This document shows, one piece after another, positions 8,469-17,211 of a stretch of DNA of 64,000 nucleotides; position 1 is the first letter of the stretch, and each line of letters opens with the position of its first letter. The stretch is from Sphingobium abikonense NBRC 16140 (GTDB lineage Bacteria; Pseudomonadota; Alphaproteobacteria; Sphingomonadales; Sphingomonadaceae). The DNA lies in NCBI RefSeq assembly GCF_001598335.1, contig NZ_BCYT01000003.1, positions 124,001 to 188,000 of the forward strand, read 5' to 3'. The notes below the pieces were generated by a model. It searched no databases. It saw only the letters and a list, made by a program, of their open reading frames with translations, and was not told the DNA's origin. The position numbers and the translations under genes are program-made.

Positions 8469-9011
8469 TCAGCGCGTCTCCGGTCCCAGCGCCGGATCAA
8501 GGTCCCGCGGCCGCGTGAAGCTCTTGAGCGTGGCGACACCGGGCCGCGCATCGCTCCAGCGGTCGATCGCCAGTTCCATGACGGCCAGGCTGGCGGTGGG
8601 GAATTTGACCTCCACATCATCGCGCAGGGCGCTTTTGCCGTCATCGGGCACCAGATCGAGAATCAGTTCCTCAAAGCCGGGATTGTGACCTGACATGAGC
8701 GCGGCCTCCGCCGTCTCTGGCAAGTCGCGGACCACGTCGAACAGCGTCGCGGACGAGGCGAGATAGATGCGCCGGTCCCAGCGCGCCTCCAGCGTTTCGC
8801 CATAGCCGGTGAAAAAAGCGTCCAGCGTCTGCACCACGCGTTCTGCGGGGGAGGCTACCAGCTGATCGAAACGCATCGACTGGCGGGCGGCGAACTGCCC
8901 CATCAGTCGCGCGGCCTTTTCGCCACGCTGGTTGAGCGGGCGATCGAAATCGCGCGCGACCGGATCGTCCCAATCGGACTTTGCGTGACGCAACAGGGTC
9001 AGCCGCTTCAT
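8469..9011 (-). CDS. SixA-type phosphohistidine phosphatase
   Basis: The product has about 180 residues of the histidine phosphatase superfamily. The catalytic motif LLRHAKSDWDD is at the N-terminus, followed by DRPLNQRGEKAA, and the second catalytic His lies in LMSGHNPGFEEL. SixA in E. coli removes phosphate from histidine of phosphotransfer proteins. The start is the ATG at 9011, five bases after an AGGAG that lies inside the end of the helicase gene; a GTG at 9017 would add two residues. It overlaps or abuts the helicase stop, so the two are translationally coupled. Confidence 0.88.
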   Translation of the reverse strand: MKRLTLLRHAKSDWDDPVARDFDRPLNQRGEKAARLMGQFAARQSMRFDQLVASPAERVVQTLDAFFTGYGETLEARWDRRIYLASSATLFDVVRDLPETAEAALMSGHNPGFEELILDLVPDDGKSALRDDVEVKFPTASLAVMELAIDRWSDARPGVATLKSFTRPRDLDPALGPETR

Positions 9012-9013
9012 TA

Positions 9014-11761
9014 TCACTCCTGTCGGGGCAAGCCGGATTCGTGCCCCTGATGCCCGATGGCGGCGCGTTCGCCAAGGCTTTCGCTTCGGGCCGATCGGCT
9101 GACGGCGATAATCGCTTCGTCCAAGGTCAGCCGGCGCACGGGTGTTCCGGGCGGAAAGGCGGAGAGCAGACGGCTGGGCATGGCGGCGGACAGGATGACG
9201 AAGCTGCCCCGATCCTCGGCTCGGCGGATCAGGCGGCCAAAGGCCTGCGCCAGCCGGGCGCGGATCAGCCGGTCATCATAGGCGCTGCCCCCGCCCGCCA
9301 GCCGTCGCGCGGCATGCAGCACCGTGGGCTTGGACCATGGCACGCCCTCCATCACCACCAGCCGCAGCGAATGGCCCGGCACATCGACCCCGTCCCGCAA
9401 GGCATCCGTGCCCAGCAGCGACGCGCGCGGATCGTCCCGAAAAATGTCGACCAGCGTGCCGGTGTCCATCGGATCGACATGCTGGGCATAGAGCGGCAGG
9501 CCTGCGCGGGCGAGCCGGTCGGCGATGCGGGCATGGACCGCGCGCAGCCGGCGAATGGCCGTGAACAGGCCCAGCGTACCACCGCCCGCCGCCTCGATCA
9601 GCCGGCCATAGGCGCCCGACAGCGCGGCGATGTCGCCCCGCTTGATGTCGGTGACGATCAGCACTTCGGCCCGGTCGGGATAGTCGAAAGGGCTGCTTGC
9701 CTCGAACCGTTGCGCGCCATGGGGCAAGTGGATCGCGCCGGCGCGGGCTTCGGCATTGTCCCATTCGCCCCCGCCCTTGAGCGTGGCCGAGGTGATGAGC
9801 ACGCCCTGCGCGGGTTTCAGCACGGTTTCGGCGAGGGGGCGGGTCGGGTCCAGCCAATGGCGGTGGATGCCGATATCATATTCGCGCCCTTCGACCCGGT
9901 CGACGGTCATCCAGTCGACAAAGTCGGGATCGGCCGGCCCGCCGATCCGCGCCAGCAGCGCCAGCCAGGCGGCGATCAGGTCGCGCCGCCAGCCCAGCGA
10001 TGCGATCGCGCCTTCCACCCGCGCCCGCGCGGCGCCATCCAGCCAGTCCGGCGCATCCTCGATGACCGCTTCCAGCCGGCGGGCGAGGCGCACCAGCGGC
10101 TTGATCAGCGCGTCGAGCGCCAGCGCGGCCTCCTGCGCCGCTTCCACCAATGCCCCGTCGGGTTCGGCCAGTTCGGTTTCCAGTCCGTAGCCGGCGTCCG
10201 CTTCGCCCGCATCGGCGGCGCGGGTGTAGACGGTGCCGCGCACCGCCGCGAGCAGCGCCTCCAATGGGCCGAATGGCTCGCCCGCCACGACGCGTTTCAA
10301 CCAGTCATCGGCCGGCAGCGCCTGCGCCGCGTCGATGGCGGCGCGGATCGCCTGACCGCCTTCCTCATCATAGCTGGCAAGATCGGACAGGCGCGCGGCA
10401 AGGCCCCGCCTGCGGCCACGCGACCCGCCCTCAGGCCCCATGATCCACCGGCGCAGCTCGATCGCTTCCTGGCCCGACAGCGCTACCGAAAAAGTCGAAT
10501 CGGCTGCGTCGAACAGATGATGGCCTTCGTCGAAGATGATGCGCTGCGGCCGCTGCCCCGTTTCGCGTCCGCGCGCGGCGTTGATCATGACCAGCGCATG
10601 ATTGGCGATAACGATGTCCGCGTCCGCGCTCGCCCGGGCCGAGCGCTCGATGAAGCATTTGCGATAGTGCGGACAGCCGGCATAGATGCACTCGCCGCGC
10701 CGGTCGGTGAGCGCGGTGGAGCCGTTGCGGCGGAACAGTGTCGGCAGCCAGCCGGGAAGATCGCCGCCCACCATGTCGCCATCCTTGGTAAACGCCGCCC
10801 ATCGCGCCACCAGTTGCGCCAAAATCGCCGCGCGCCCGGCAAAGCCGCCTTGCAACGCATCCTCCAGATTGAGGAGGCAAAGATAATTTTCGCGTCCCTT
10901 GCGGACGACGACGCGCCTCGCCGCCAGTGCCGGATCGGGAAACAGCCGCAGGGATTCGCGATCAAGCTGGCGTTGCAGCGCCTTGGTATAGGTGGACACC
11001 CATACCGTCCCCTGCGCTTCGCTGGCCCAGAGCGATGCGGGCGCTAAATAGCCCAGGGTCTTGCCGATGCCCGTGCCCGCTTCGGCCAGCAGCATATTGG
11101 GCTGATCACGATGGCGCTTGGGGGTGAAGGCCGCGCTGGCGGCGGCGGCATAGGCGCGCTGGCCGGGGCGTGGCTCGGCCGCAGCACCGGTTAGCGCGTC
11201 GAGCCGGGCCAGCACCTGATCCTCGTTCAGAGTGACGGTGCGCGGGGCAGGGCGGGGCTGCGCCTCCTCCCATTCGGGCAATTTGGAAAAAAGCCAGCGC
11301 TCCGCGTCCTTGGGGCGCGGGATGCGCGGCACAACCAGTGGCGACCAGGGCCAGCGCAGCCGATGCAGCGCCTGCGCCGCGGTCCAGCCGCCTTCCCGCT
11401 CCGGCCAGTCGGGCGCCTCCAGCCGGTCCAGCAGCAGCGTCGCGGCCTGTTGCAGCAAGCCAGGAATCTCGCCTTCCTGCACCGGCGCGGGCAGGTTCAG
11501 CGCCGCCGCCAGTCCCTTGGGCGTTGGCACCAGGAAGCGGGCGGGGTGGAGAAAGGCCCAGAGCTCCAGCAGGTCAAGGCCGTTAAGTTCTGGGTAGCCC
11601 AGTCGCTGACCGGTCAACGGGGCATTGAGCAGTAAAACTGGTGTTTCGGCCGCGCGGGCGATGGCCTGGCCCTTGGCAAGGCCCATGGTGCGGCCCTCTT
11701 CGCGAAGCCAGATGCCGCCATGGCTGGCGTGGAGCGCTGGCAGGGAGGCGGGGTCAATCAC
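9014..11761 (-). CDS. ATP-dependent DNA helicase, DinG/XPD type
   Basis: The product has 915 residues. The Walker A motif is AEAGTGIGKT, the DEAH-type box is DEGHHLFD, and the C-terminal half carries LLGTDALRDGVDVPG and QAFGRLIRRAEDRG (motifs V and VI). Four Cys between motifs I and II (NYLCLL, GECIYAGC, RKCFIE) match the Fe-S cluster domain of XPD/DinG helicases, which unwind 5'-to-3' and act on R-loops, forks or G-quadruplexes. About 200 residues precede the helicase core; this N-terminal extension has no catalytic motif I can see and is common to alphaproteobacterial DinG-like proteins. The long opposite-strand frame here is an antisense shadow. Confidence 0.92.
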   Translation of the reverse strand: MIDPASLPALHASHGGIWLREEGRTMGLAKGQAIARAAETPVLLLNAPLTGQRLGYPELNGLDLLELWAFLHPARFLVPTPKGLAAALNLPAPVQEGEIPGLLQQAATLLLDRLEAPDWPEREGGWTAAQALHRLRWPWSPLVVPRIPRPKDAERWLFSKLPEWEEAQPRPAPRTVTLNEDQVLARLDALTGAAAEPRPGQRAYAAAASAAFTPKRHRDQPNMLLAEAGTGIGKTLGYLAPASLWASEAQGTVWVSTYTKALQRQLDRESLRLFPDPALAARRVVVRKGRENYLCLLNLEDALQGGFAGRAAILAQLVARWAAFTKDGDMVGGDLPGWLPTLFRRNGSTALTDRRGECIYAGCPHYRKCFIERSARASADADIVIANHALVMINAARGRETGQRPQRIIFDEGHHLFDAADSTFSVALSGQEAIELRRWIMGPEGGSRGRRRGLAARLSDLASYDEEGGQAIRAAIDAAQALPADDWLKRVVAGEPFGPLEALLAAVRGTVYTRAADAGEADAGYGLETELAEPDGALVEAAQEAALALDALIKPLVRLARRLEAVIEDAPDWLDGAARARVEGAIASLGWRRDLIAAWLALLARIGGPADPDFVDWMTVDRVEGREYDIGIHRHWLDPTRPLAETVLKPAQGVLITSATLKGGGEWDNAEARAGAIHLPHGAQRFEASSPFDYPDRAEVLIVTDIKRGDIAALSGAYGRLIEAAGGGTLGLFTAIRRLRAVHARIADRLARAGLPLYAQHVDPMDTGTLVDIFRDDPRASLLGTDALRDGVDVPGHSLRLVVMEGVPWSKPTVLHAARRLAGGGSAYDDRLIRARLAQAFGRLIRRAEDRGSFVILSAAMPSRLLSAFPPGTPVRRLTLDEAIIAVSRSARSESLGERAAIGHQGHESGLPRQE

Positions 11762-11802
11762 CCCGTCGGCTTAGAACAGCGGGAACAAAAGGAAAACCTG
11801 TT

Positions 11803-12150
11803 TCAGCCCATGCGACGGCCAAAACCGACGCCCTGTACCCGCTGCGGCACGCTCATGGCCTCGGTGCGCGCCGCGCGCGCCAGCATCAGCTTGTCGAACA
11901 AGGGACCTTCGGCAAGCGGATAAGGGAAACGGATGCCGATGCGATCCTCTTCGGACCATCGCACCAGGCCAAAGGTGATATGACCATCCAGATCCAGCTG
12001 GCAGGATGTCCCCGCAGGCAAGGAACATCCCGACACCTGCGCGCCGCCCTCGCTCAGATCGATGACCACTCCGTCCTGACAATCCAGAACGGTCGTCACG
12101 ACGACAGGTATCTCGACAGACACGCGTTGATGGCCGCGTTGTACGTGCAT
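11803..12150 (-). CDS. PilZ domain protein
   Basis: The product has 115 residues. RGHQRVSVEIPVVV supplies the RxxxR of the c-di-GMP-binding PilZ domain, and DLSEGGAQVSG supplies the D/NxSxxG motif. The ATG at 12150 follows GGAGG at a 4-base spacing and is preferred over the upstream ATG at 12234. It consists of a single PilZ domain, so it probably passes a c-di-GMP signal to a partner protein. The lack of a linked gene leaves the target unknown. A second PilZ protein is at 37.7 kb and a GGDEF cyclase at 28.6 kb. Confidence 0.87.
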   Translation of the reverse strand: MHVQRGHQRVSVEIPVVVTTVLDCQDGVVIDLSEGGAQVSGCSLPAGTSCQLDLDGHITFGLVRWSEEDRIGIRFPYPLAEGPLFDKLMLARAARTEAMSVPQRVQGVGFGRRMG

Positions 12151-12278
12151 ATCGCCTCCACTTCGCGCAACTATAGCATATTGTACATCGATGACGCAAA
12201 GCGGCGCATGCTTCCTGTCGACCTTTGTCATCAAAAGGCGTTTTCTTTCCTTGCCGGCGGGACTAGGGGCTGTCCATC

Positions 12279-13859
12279 ATGACTATGCCCGATCCGCTCC
12301 GCACCGCCGCTCAGGCGTCCAAGGCCTGGCCCTATGAAGAAGCGCGCAAGCTGCTGAAGCGCTATCCCAATGGCGCGCCGGACAAAGGGCATATCCTGTT
12401 CGAAACCGGCTATGGCCCGTCGGGTCTGCCGCATATCGGCACATTTAACGAAGTGCTGCGTACGACGATGGTGCGCAATGCCTATCACGCGCTGTCGGAT
12501 ATTCCGACGCGCTTGGTGGCGTTCAGTGACGACATGGACGGGCTGCGCAAGGTGCCCGACAATGTGCCCAACCAGGCGATGCTCAATGCGCATCTGGGAA
12601 AGCCGCTGACGCAGGTGCCCGATCCGTTCGAAAAGTTCGAAAGTTTCGCCCATCATAATAATGCGATGCTGCGGGAATTTCTCGACCGCTTCGGCTTCGA
12701 CTATGAATTTGTTTCCGCGACCGAGCGCTATCAGGCCGGCGCGTTCGACGATGCGTTGCGTCAGGTGCTGCGGCGCTACCAGGCGATCATGGACATCATG
12801 CTGCCGACGCTGCGCAAGGAACGGCAGGCGACCTATTCGCCCGTCCTGCCGATCAGCCCCAGGAGCGGCATCGTCCTTCAGGTCCCCGTCGAGGTGATCG
12901 ATGCGGAAGCGGGCCTGGTGCGCTTCGAGGATGAGGGCGAGACGATCGAACAGTCGATCCTGTCGGGCGGCGCCAAGCTGCAATGGAAGGTCGACTGGGC
13001 GATGCGCTGGTATGCGCTGGGCGTCGACTATGAAATGGCGGGCAAGGACCTGATCGATTCTGTCACGCAATCGTCCAAGATTTGCCGCGCGCTCGGCGGA
13101 CGCCCGCCCGAAGGCTTCAACTACGAAATGTTCCTCGACGAAAAGGGCGAGAAGATTTCCAAGTCAAAGGGCAATGGCCTCAGCCTTGAGCAATGGCTGA
13201 CCTATGGCCCGCAGGAAAGCCTTGCCTTCTACGCTTATCGCGAACCCAAAAAGGCCAAGCAGCTGCACATGGGTGTGATCCCGCGCGCTGTGGACGAATA
13301 TTGGCAGTTCCGCGGCAATTATCCGCGCCAGACGATCGATCAGCAACTCGGCAACCCGGTGCATCATATCCATGACGGCAAGCTGCCGCAGGGCGAGCTG
13401 CCCGTAACCTTTGGCCTGCTGCTGAACCTAGTCGGCGTCATGGGCGATGCGAGCCGCGAACAGGTCTGGGGCTATCTGCAAAATTATGTGCCGGGCGCCA
13501 GCGTCGATACTTATCCGGAACTGGATGCGCTGATCGGTCATGCGCTCGCCTATCATCGCGATTTCGTTGCGCCGACGCTCCGGCGCCGTGCGCCCGAAGC
13601 GCATGAGGCGGCGGCGCTCAAGCGGCTCGACGAGGAATTGGCGGCGCTACCCGCCAACGCATCTGCGGAGGACATACAGAATATCGTCTACGCCATTGGC
13701 AAGGACGAAGCGTTCGGATTTGCCGAATTGCGTGACTGGTTCAAGGCGCTGTATCAGACGCTGCTTGGCGCGGATCAGGGGCCGCGCATGGGCAGTTTCA
13801 TCGCCCTTTACGGCATCGAAAACAGCCGCAAGCTGATCGCGGAGGCGCTGGCCGCCTGA
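12279..13859 (+). CDS. lysK: Lysyl-tRNA synthetase, class I
   Basis: The product has 526 residues. It carries class I signatures: the HIGH-like motif SGLPHIGTFNE near residue 50 and KISKSKG near residue 291. It therefore belongs to the archaeal-type class I LysRS found in alphaproteobacteria and spirochaetes, not the class II LysS of enterics. It charges tRNA-Lys. FSDDMDGLRKVPDN and YEMFLDEKGEKISKSKGNGL are further class I LysRS blocks. It is a monocistronic gene, divergent from the PilZ gene. Confidence 0.96.
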   Translation: MTMPDPLRTAAQASKAWPYEEARKLLKRYPNGAPDKGHILFETGYGPSGLPHIGTFNEVLRTTMVRNAYHALSDIPTRLVAFSDDMDGLRKVPDNVPNQAMLNAHLGKPLTQVPDPFEKFESFAHHNNAMLREFLDRFGFDYEFVSATERYQAGAFDDALRQVLRRYQAIMDIMLPTLRKERQATYSPVLPISPRSGIVLQVPVEVIDAEAGLVRFEDEGETIEQSILSGGAKLQWKVDWAMRWYALGVDYEMAGKDLIDSVTQSSKICRALGGRPPEGFNYEMFLDEKGEKISKSKGNGLSLEQWLTYGPQESLAFYAYREPKKAKQLHMGVIPRAVDEYWQFRGNYPRQTIDQQLGNPVHHIHDGKLPQGELPVTFGLLLNLVGVMGDASREQVWGYLQNYVPGASVDTYPELDALIGHALAYHRDFVAPTLRRRAPEAHEAAALKRLDEELAALPANASAEDIQNIVYAIGKDEAFGFAELRDWFKALYQTLLGADQGPRMGSFIALYGIENSRKLIAEALAA

Positions 13860-14026
13860 TCCGGCAACATGGGGGAACAATGGCCGCAAAACGGCGTTTG
13901 CCCCTGTGGTCCACCCCCCTTTCGGACTGATGATGCGCTTCGCGCGCATTATCGGCCGCGTGCGCCCGGCAACGGGCGGCGCGGCCAAGGGCGGAATGAT
14001 GCCAATCTGAATGATATGCGCAGCAA

Positions 14027-14058
14027 AGCGGCCCCGCTCCATATGGAGCGGGGCCGCT
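14027..14058. terminator. Perfect 32-bp palindrome downstream of the RcnB-like gene
   Basis: Positions 14027-14042 (AGCGGCCCCGCTCCAT) are exactly complementary to 14043-14058, giving a 16-bp stem in principle, or a smaller hairpin with a loop around CCATATGG. On the minus strand it is followed by TTTGCTG, a weak T run. It lies 20 bases beyond the RcnB-like stop (14078) and 167 beyond the lysK stop. A termination role is most likely. Confidence 0.6.
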
Positions 14059-14077
14059 GCGCTATTGGTATGCTGGC

Positions 14078-14548
14078 TTACCAGAAGAAACCGCGATGCA
14101 CCTGCATCACCCGTCCGGTGCGGACGTTCACCAGCAGTACGTCGTTATAGTGGCGGACCCAGCGCAGGTTCGCGCCAGGGCGGGGCAGGCGATAGCGATA
14201 GGGGTCGGCGATATAATAGCGCGAGCTGTAATAAGCCGGACGTAGCCGCGCGCCGGTATTCCAGGCGGTGTAGCGAAAGGGCGCGCGCCAGTTGCCGCCC
14301 CGATAGACGTTGCGATGGCTGCGGCGATAGTCGCGCCAGTCCTCGCGCACTTCGCGACGGGCTTCGCGCACGTCGCGGCGCTGCTCGCGAACGTCACGGC
14401 GATCGCCATAGCGCTGCGCCTGGCGCAGATCGCGCTTTTCCTCGCGCAGTTGCCGCTCGCTGCGGCGCGCTTCGCCATAGGACTGGGCCGAAGCGACACT
14501 GGGGACGACGGTGGCGGCCAGCAGGCCCAATAGGATCAGTTTACGCAT
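14078..14548 (-). CDS. RcnB-family secreted protein, Arg-rich
   Basis: The product has 156 residues. A signal peptide (MRKLILLGLLAATVVPSVASA) is followed by a charged middle region of RRDVRE-type repeats. The C-terminal RcnB domain has YRLPRPGANLRWVRHYNDVLLV and ends GFFW. RcnB in E. coli is a periplasmic protein influencing Ni/Co efflux. Sphingomonads carry several Arg-rich versions and a metal role is not shown for them. No rcnA-like pump is nearby. The second copy at 15.5 kb and the glycine-zipper protein at 1-504 share the charged-repeat style. Confidence 0.85.
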   Translation of the reverse strand: MRKLILLGLLAATVVPSVASAQSYGEARRSERQLREEKRDLRQAQRYGDRRDVREQRRDVREARREVREDWRDYRRSHRNVYRGGNWRAPFRYTAWNTGARLRPAYYSSRYYIADPYRYRLPRPGANLRWVRHYNDVLLVNVRTGRVMQVHRGFFW

Positions 14549-14699
14549 CTTTGGTCTCCCATTCAGCTTGGCGTCGAACCGTCGGCTTGGCTTTCCGGTT
14601 CCTGCGCCAGTAAGGAGAGATATGGCCCCGTGCGTCTGAACGGACCGGGAATGGCGCCGTCAGATTCCAGTCATTTATGTCGCAATATGTATCAGCCGA

Positions 14700-15389
14700 T
14701 CAGCGCCACGGCCGCTCGCGAAACCATTTGGTGACGACATATTTGGTCCCGCGCTCCACGGGTCGGGCGGCATGCAGGCTGAAGCGGTTGGGCGCGCCGT
14801 CGCTATTCATATTGTTCCAGATCAGGATCATGCCCTCGACCGGCGGCACCATGAATTCGCATTGCGGAAAATGAGTCTCTCCCCCGGCGTCCACCGCGGA
14901 CAGATAGATCATCGCGGTCCAGGTCCGCTGCCCACCGGTGCCGCGCATCTTCTGCCAATAATCCGCCGCGACCGGGAAATAGTCGCAATGGACCTTATAT
15001 TCCTGGCCCTGGGTGTAGCGCTGCCCCTGCAAGGTTTCGCCATGGGCCGCAGGCAGGCCAGTGAGGGCGCAAATCCGCGCGGTGATGGTTTCGACCAGCG
15101 GGTCCCATGGTGATAAATTACCGCTGTGGCTGGTGCGATAGTCGGCATTGGCGCTGCCGGAAAACAGCGTCGAGGGCTGCGCATGGGCATCGATCAGGCT
15201 GCGCAGTCCCGCGCATTCGTCCGGACTAAGAAAATCCTGCCGGCCGAATATGTCGAGATGCGGCGTTTCGATGCGGCTGACCATCGGATTGCGTTCCAGC
15301 CGTGCGCGCACGGCATCGCCTATGGCTGCACGCGTGGGAGAAGCGATACCGCCATCATCGGCGGGGTCTGCGTCAAAAGAGGCCGTCAT
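14700..15389 (-). CDS. 2-oxoglutarate/Fe(II)-dependent prolyl 4-hydroxylase-like enzyme
   Basis: The product has 229 residues. The double-stranded beta-helix core shows the HxD pair in KVHCDYFP near residue 133, the distal His in FSLHAARPV near 204 and the 2-oxoglutarate-binding Lys in GTKYVVTKWFRERPW. GETHFPQCEF and LIWNNMNSDG are typical of the P4Hc family. It probably hydroxylates a peptidyl proline or a small substrate; the substrate is unknown. There is no signal peptide, so it is cytoplasmic. It lies between two RcnB-like genes in the same orientation but is separated from each by 100-150 bases. Confidence 0.9.
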   Translation of the reverse strand: MTASFDADPADDGGIASPTRAAIGDAVRARLERNPMVSRIETPHLDIFGRQDFLSPDECAGLRSLIDAHAQPSTLFSGSANADYRTSHSGNLSPWDPLVETITARICALTGLPAAHGETLQGQRYTQGQEYKVHCDYFPVAADYWQKMRGTGGQRTWTAMIYLSAVDAGGETHFPQCEFMVPPVEGMILIWNNMNSDGAPNRFSLHAARPVERGTKYVVTKWFRERPWR

Positions 15390-15427
15390 GCCTTTTCCCT
15401 GCCACAGGGAGGCGGGCCATGAAAAGA

Positions 15428-15451
15428 CCCCGACGCGTCACCGCGCCGGGG
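15428..15451 (-). terminator. Rho-independent terminator of the 308-residue RcnB-like gene
   Basis: CCCCGACGCG and CGCGCCGGGG form a 10-bp stem with one mismatch and a 4-nt loop. On the minus strand the stem is followed by TCTTTT, giving the expected U-rich tail. It lies 55 bases after the stop at 15506. A further 6-bp hairpin, CCTGAA/TTCAGG (15461-15478), sits between. Confidence 0.75.
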
Positions 15452-15505
15452 CCAGGGACTCCTGAAGGCCAGTTCAGGAAGCAGCAAGTTCAGACGATCA
15501 GAGCC

Positions 15506-16432
15506 TCACCAGAAAAAGTCGCGAATGACATCAACGACATAGCCGTCGCGAATATCGACCAAGAGCGCATCGTCATAATAGCGTATCCAGCGCAGCGAGC
15601 CATATGCTGGTGGCAGGCGATAGGCGTAGGGATCGTTGATCCAGTAATTATTGGCGTAGAGCAGGTCGTTCAGGAAGAAGCCGACCGAAAAGGAGCGATA
15701 GCCATAGGACCACCCGCGTGGCGCATAGTAGCGACCGACCCGGTAGCGATCGCCATAGCGGTTGCGATAGCTGCGCCAGTCATAACGACGGTCCTGACGC
15801 CAGCCATTGTCCCAGCGGCGCTGGTTGGTCCACCGCGTCCGATTGTCGTAACGGCGCACGTCGACGCGCTCACGCCCGCCCGTCCAGCGCCAGTCACCCG
15901 GACGAGAGTCACCCGGTCGAGCGTCGCGACGATCACTGCGCCAATCGGCCCGATCATCGCGTCGGTCGGAGCGCCAGTCGCGACGGTCCTCGCGGCGATC
16001 CCGCCGGTCATCGCGGCGATCCGCACGCCAGTCCTGCCGGTCGTCGCGGCGTTGATCCCGTTGATCCGAACGCCAGTCCCGGCGATCCTCGCGGCGGTTG
16101 TCGAGGTCCGCGCGGCGATCGGCACGCCCGGCCTGCCATCGATTGCGCCGCTCGCGCGCCTGATCGACGGCAAGGGCGGCGTCGCCGCGCAGGCGATTGT
16201 CAGGCCTTGCCGGCGCCATCTGACGCGGCTGTTCGGCCCGAGGTTGCGCTCTGGGCACGCGGTTTGCGTCGCCACGCGGCTGGCTCATACGATTTCCCCG
16301 CGACATGGCGGCGCCATCCCCATTGCGAACACCCCGTTCGCCCCGTGGGGCACGCTCCTGCGCGTAAACGGGCGTAATGCCGCCCAGCACCGTGGCGCTC
16401 ATCAATCCTGCCAGCATGATCTTCTTGAACAT
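15506..16432 (-). CDS. RcnB-family secreted protein with long Arg/Asp repeat region
   Basis: The product has 308 residues: a signal peptide (MFKKIMLAGLMSATVLGGITPVYA), then about 100 residues built of RRDWRSDRRDDR-like units in tandem, then a Tyr/Arg region and a C-terminal RcnB domain (YRLPPAYGSLRWIRYYDDALLVDI, ending DFFW). The charged repeat is far longer than in the 156-residue paralog. It is periplasmic. The repeats may bind a polyanion or metal, but that is an inference from composition. An inverted repeat lies 21 bases upstream of the ATG. Confidence 0.85.
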   Translation of the reverse strand: MFKKIMLAGLMSATVLGGITPVYAQERAPRGERGVRNGDGAAMSRGNRMSQPRGDANRVPRAQPRAEQPRQMAPARPDNRLRGDAALAVDQARERRNRWQAGRADRRADLDNRREDRRDWRSDQRDQRRDDRQDWRADRRDDRRDRREDRRDWRSDRRDDRADWRSDRRDARPGDSRPGDWRWTGGRERVDVRRYDNRTRWTNQRRWDNGWRQDRRYDWRSYRNRYGDRYRVGRYYAPRGWSYGYRSFSVGFFLNDLLYANNYWINDPYAYRLPPAYGSLRWIRYYDDALLVDIRDGYVVDVIRDFFW

Positions 16433-16452
16433 GGGTCCAGCACTTTCTTTAA

Positions 16453-16469
16453 AGGGACACTTTGTCCCT
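16453..16469. promoter_or_regulatory. Inverted repeat upstream of RcnB-like gene
   Basis: AGGGACA-CTT-TGTCCCT has perfect 7-bp arms and is centred about 29 bases upstream of the ATG at 16432. It may be an operator or a hairpin in the 5' leader. A second palindrome, TATATC-C-GATATA, lies at 16481-16493. Neither matches a binding site I can name. Confidence 0.4.
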
Positions 16470-16671
16470 GATGATCGACTTATATCCGATATACAGTGAG
16501 CGATGGCTGAACCTTGATGTCAGCAATATGAAAGAATCTCGCTTCCCAATATGGCTTTTGGGGCAGGTAACGCTTAAAACGAAGGGCTAGTGTGTCGAAA
16601 CTGCCTGCACGGCTTTGTTGTGGCTGATTCAGATTAAAGACATTGTTTCCCATCCCCTTTAGGACTGCCGA

Positions 16672-17211
16672 GTGACGAAATCCCCCGATGCTGGCCGCAC
16701 CCGTCAGGCCTTGCGAGACGCGACGATGGCGAGCCACGACCGGGTCGATTCTCTTTTCGCTGGTTTTTCCCTCGATCAGCCTGATGATTATGCCGATTTT
16801 TTGAGTGCGCACAGCCGCGCCCTGTCGGCGCTGGAGCCGGCCGCGCGTCCGGATCAGGCGCGTATGCCGTTGCTGGCGCAGGATCTTGCGGCCTTGGGCG
16901 TTGCGCAGCCGGAACCGCTCAGCCTCACGGCTGAATCCAGTGACGGCTATCGCTGGGGCTTGCTCTATGCGCTGGAAGGGTCGCGACTGGGCGGGGCATT
17001 CCTTTCGCGTCGGGTAGGGGCCGGGCTGCCGAGCGCCTATCTGTCCGCGACCCATGGCAAGGGCGAATGGGTGGCCTTCCAGCGCGCGCTTGACGGTGCT
17101 GCGGCGGAGGGCGGCGAAGGCTGGCTGAACGATGCCGTGCAGGGCGCGCTCGCCGCCTTCGCCCTTTTTGCCGAAGGCGCGACAGCGCAGAAGGCGGTGA
17201 CGCATGGCTGA
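16672..17211 (+). CDS. bphO: Heme oxygenase (BphO-like)
   Basis: The product has 179 residues, all alpha-helical in composition. LRDATMASHDRVDSLF contains the proximal heme-ligand His typical of bacterial heme oxygenases, and LLYALEGSRLGGAFLSRRV is the distal-helix glycine-rich segment. It opens heme to biliverdin, the chromophore of the phytochrome encoded next. The GTG start at 16672 gives the expected N-terminus. The last eight bases overlap the start of bphP, so both are made together. It is preceded by a 239-bp AT-richer gap. Confidence 0.9.
   Translation: MTKSPDAGRTRQALRDATMASHDRVDSLFAGFSLDQPDDYADFLSAHSRALSALEPAARPDQARMPLLAQDLAALGVAQPEPLSLTAESSDGYRWGLLYALEGSRLGGAFLSRRVGAGLPSAYLSATHGKGEWVAFQRALDGAAAEGGEGWLNDAVQGALAAFALFAEGATAQKAVTHG

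Noticed and set aside
8981-11047. 688-codon open frame on the plus strand
   Set aside because: It is antisense to the DinG-like helicase, whose motifs are intact; the frame has a Gln/Arg/Gly-rich shadow composition typical of high-GC antisense frames.
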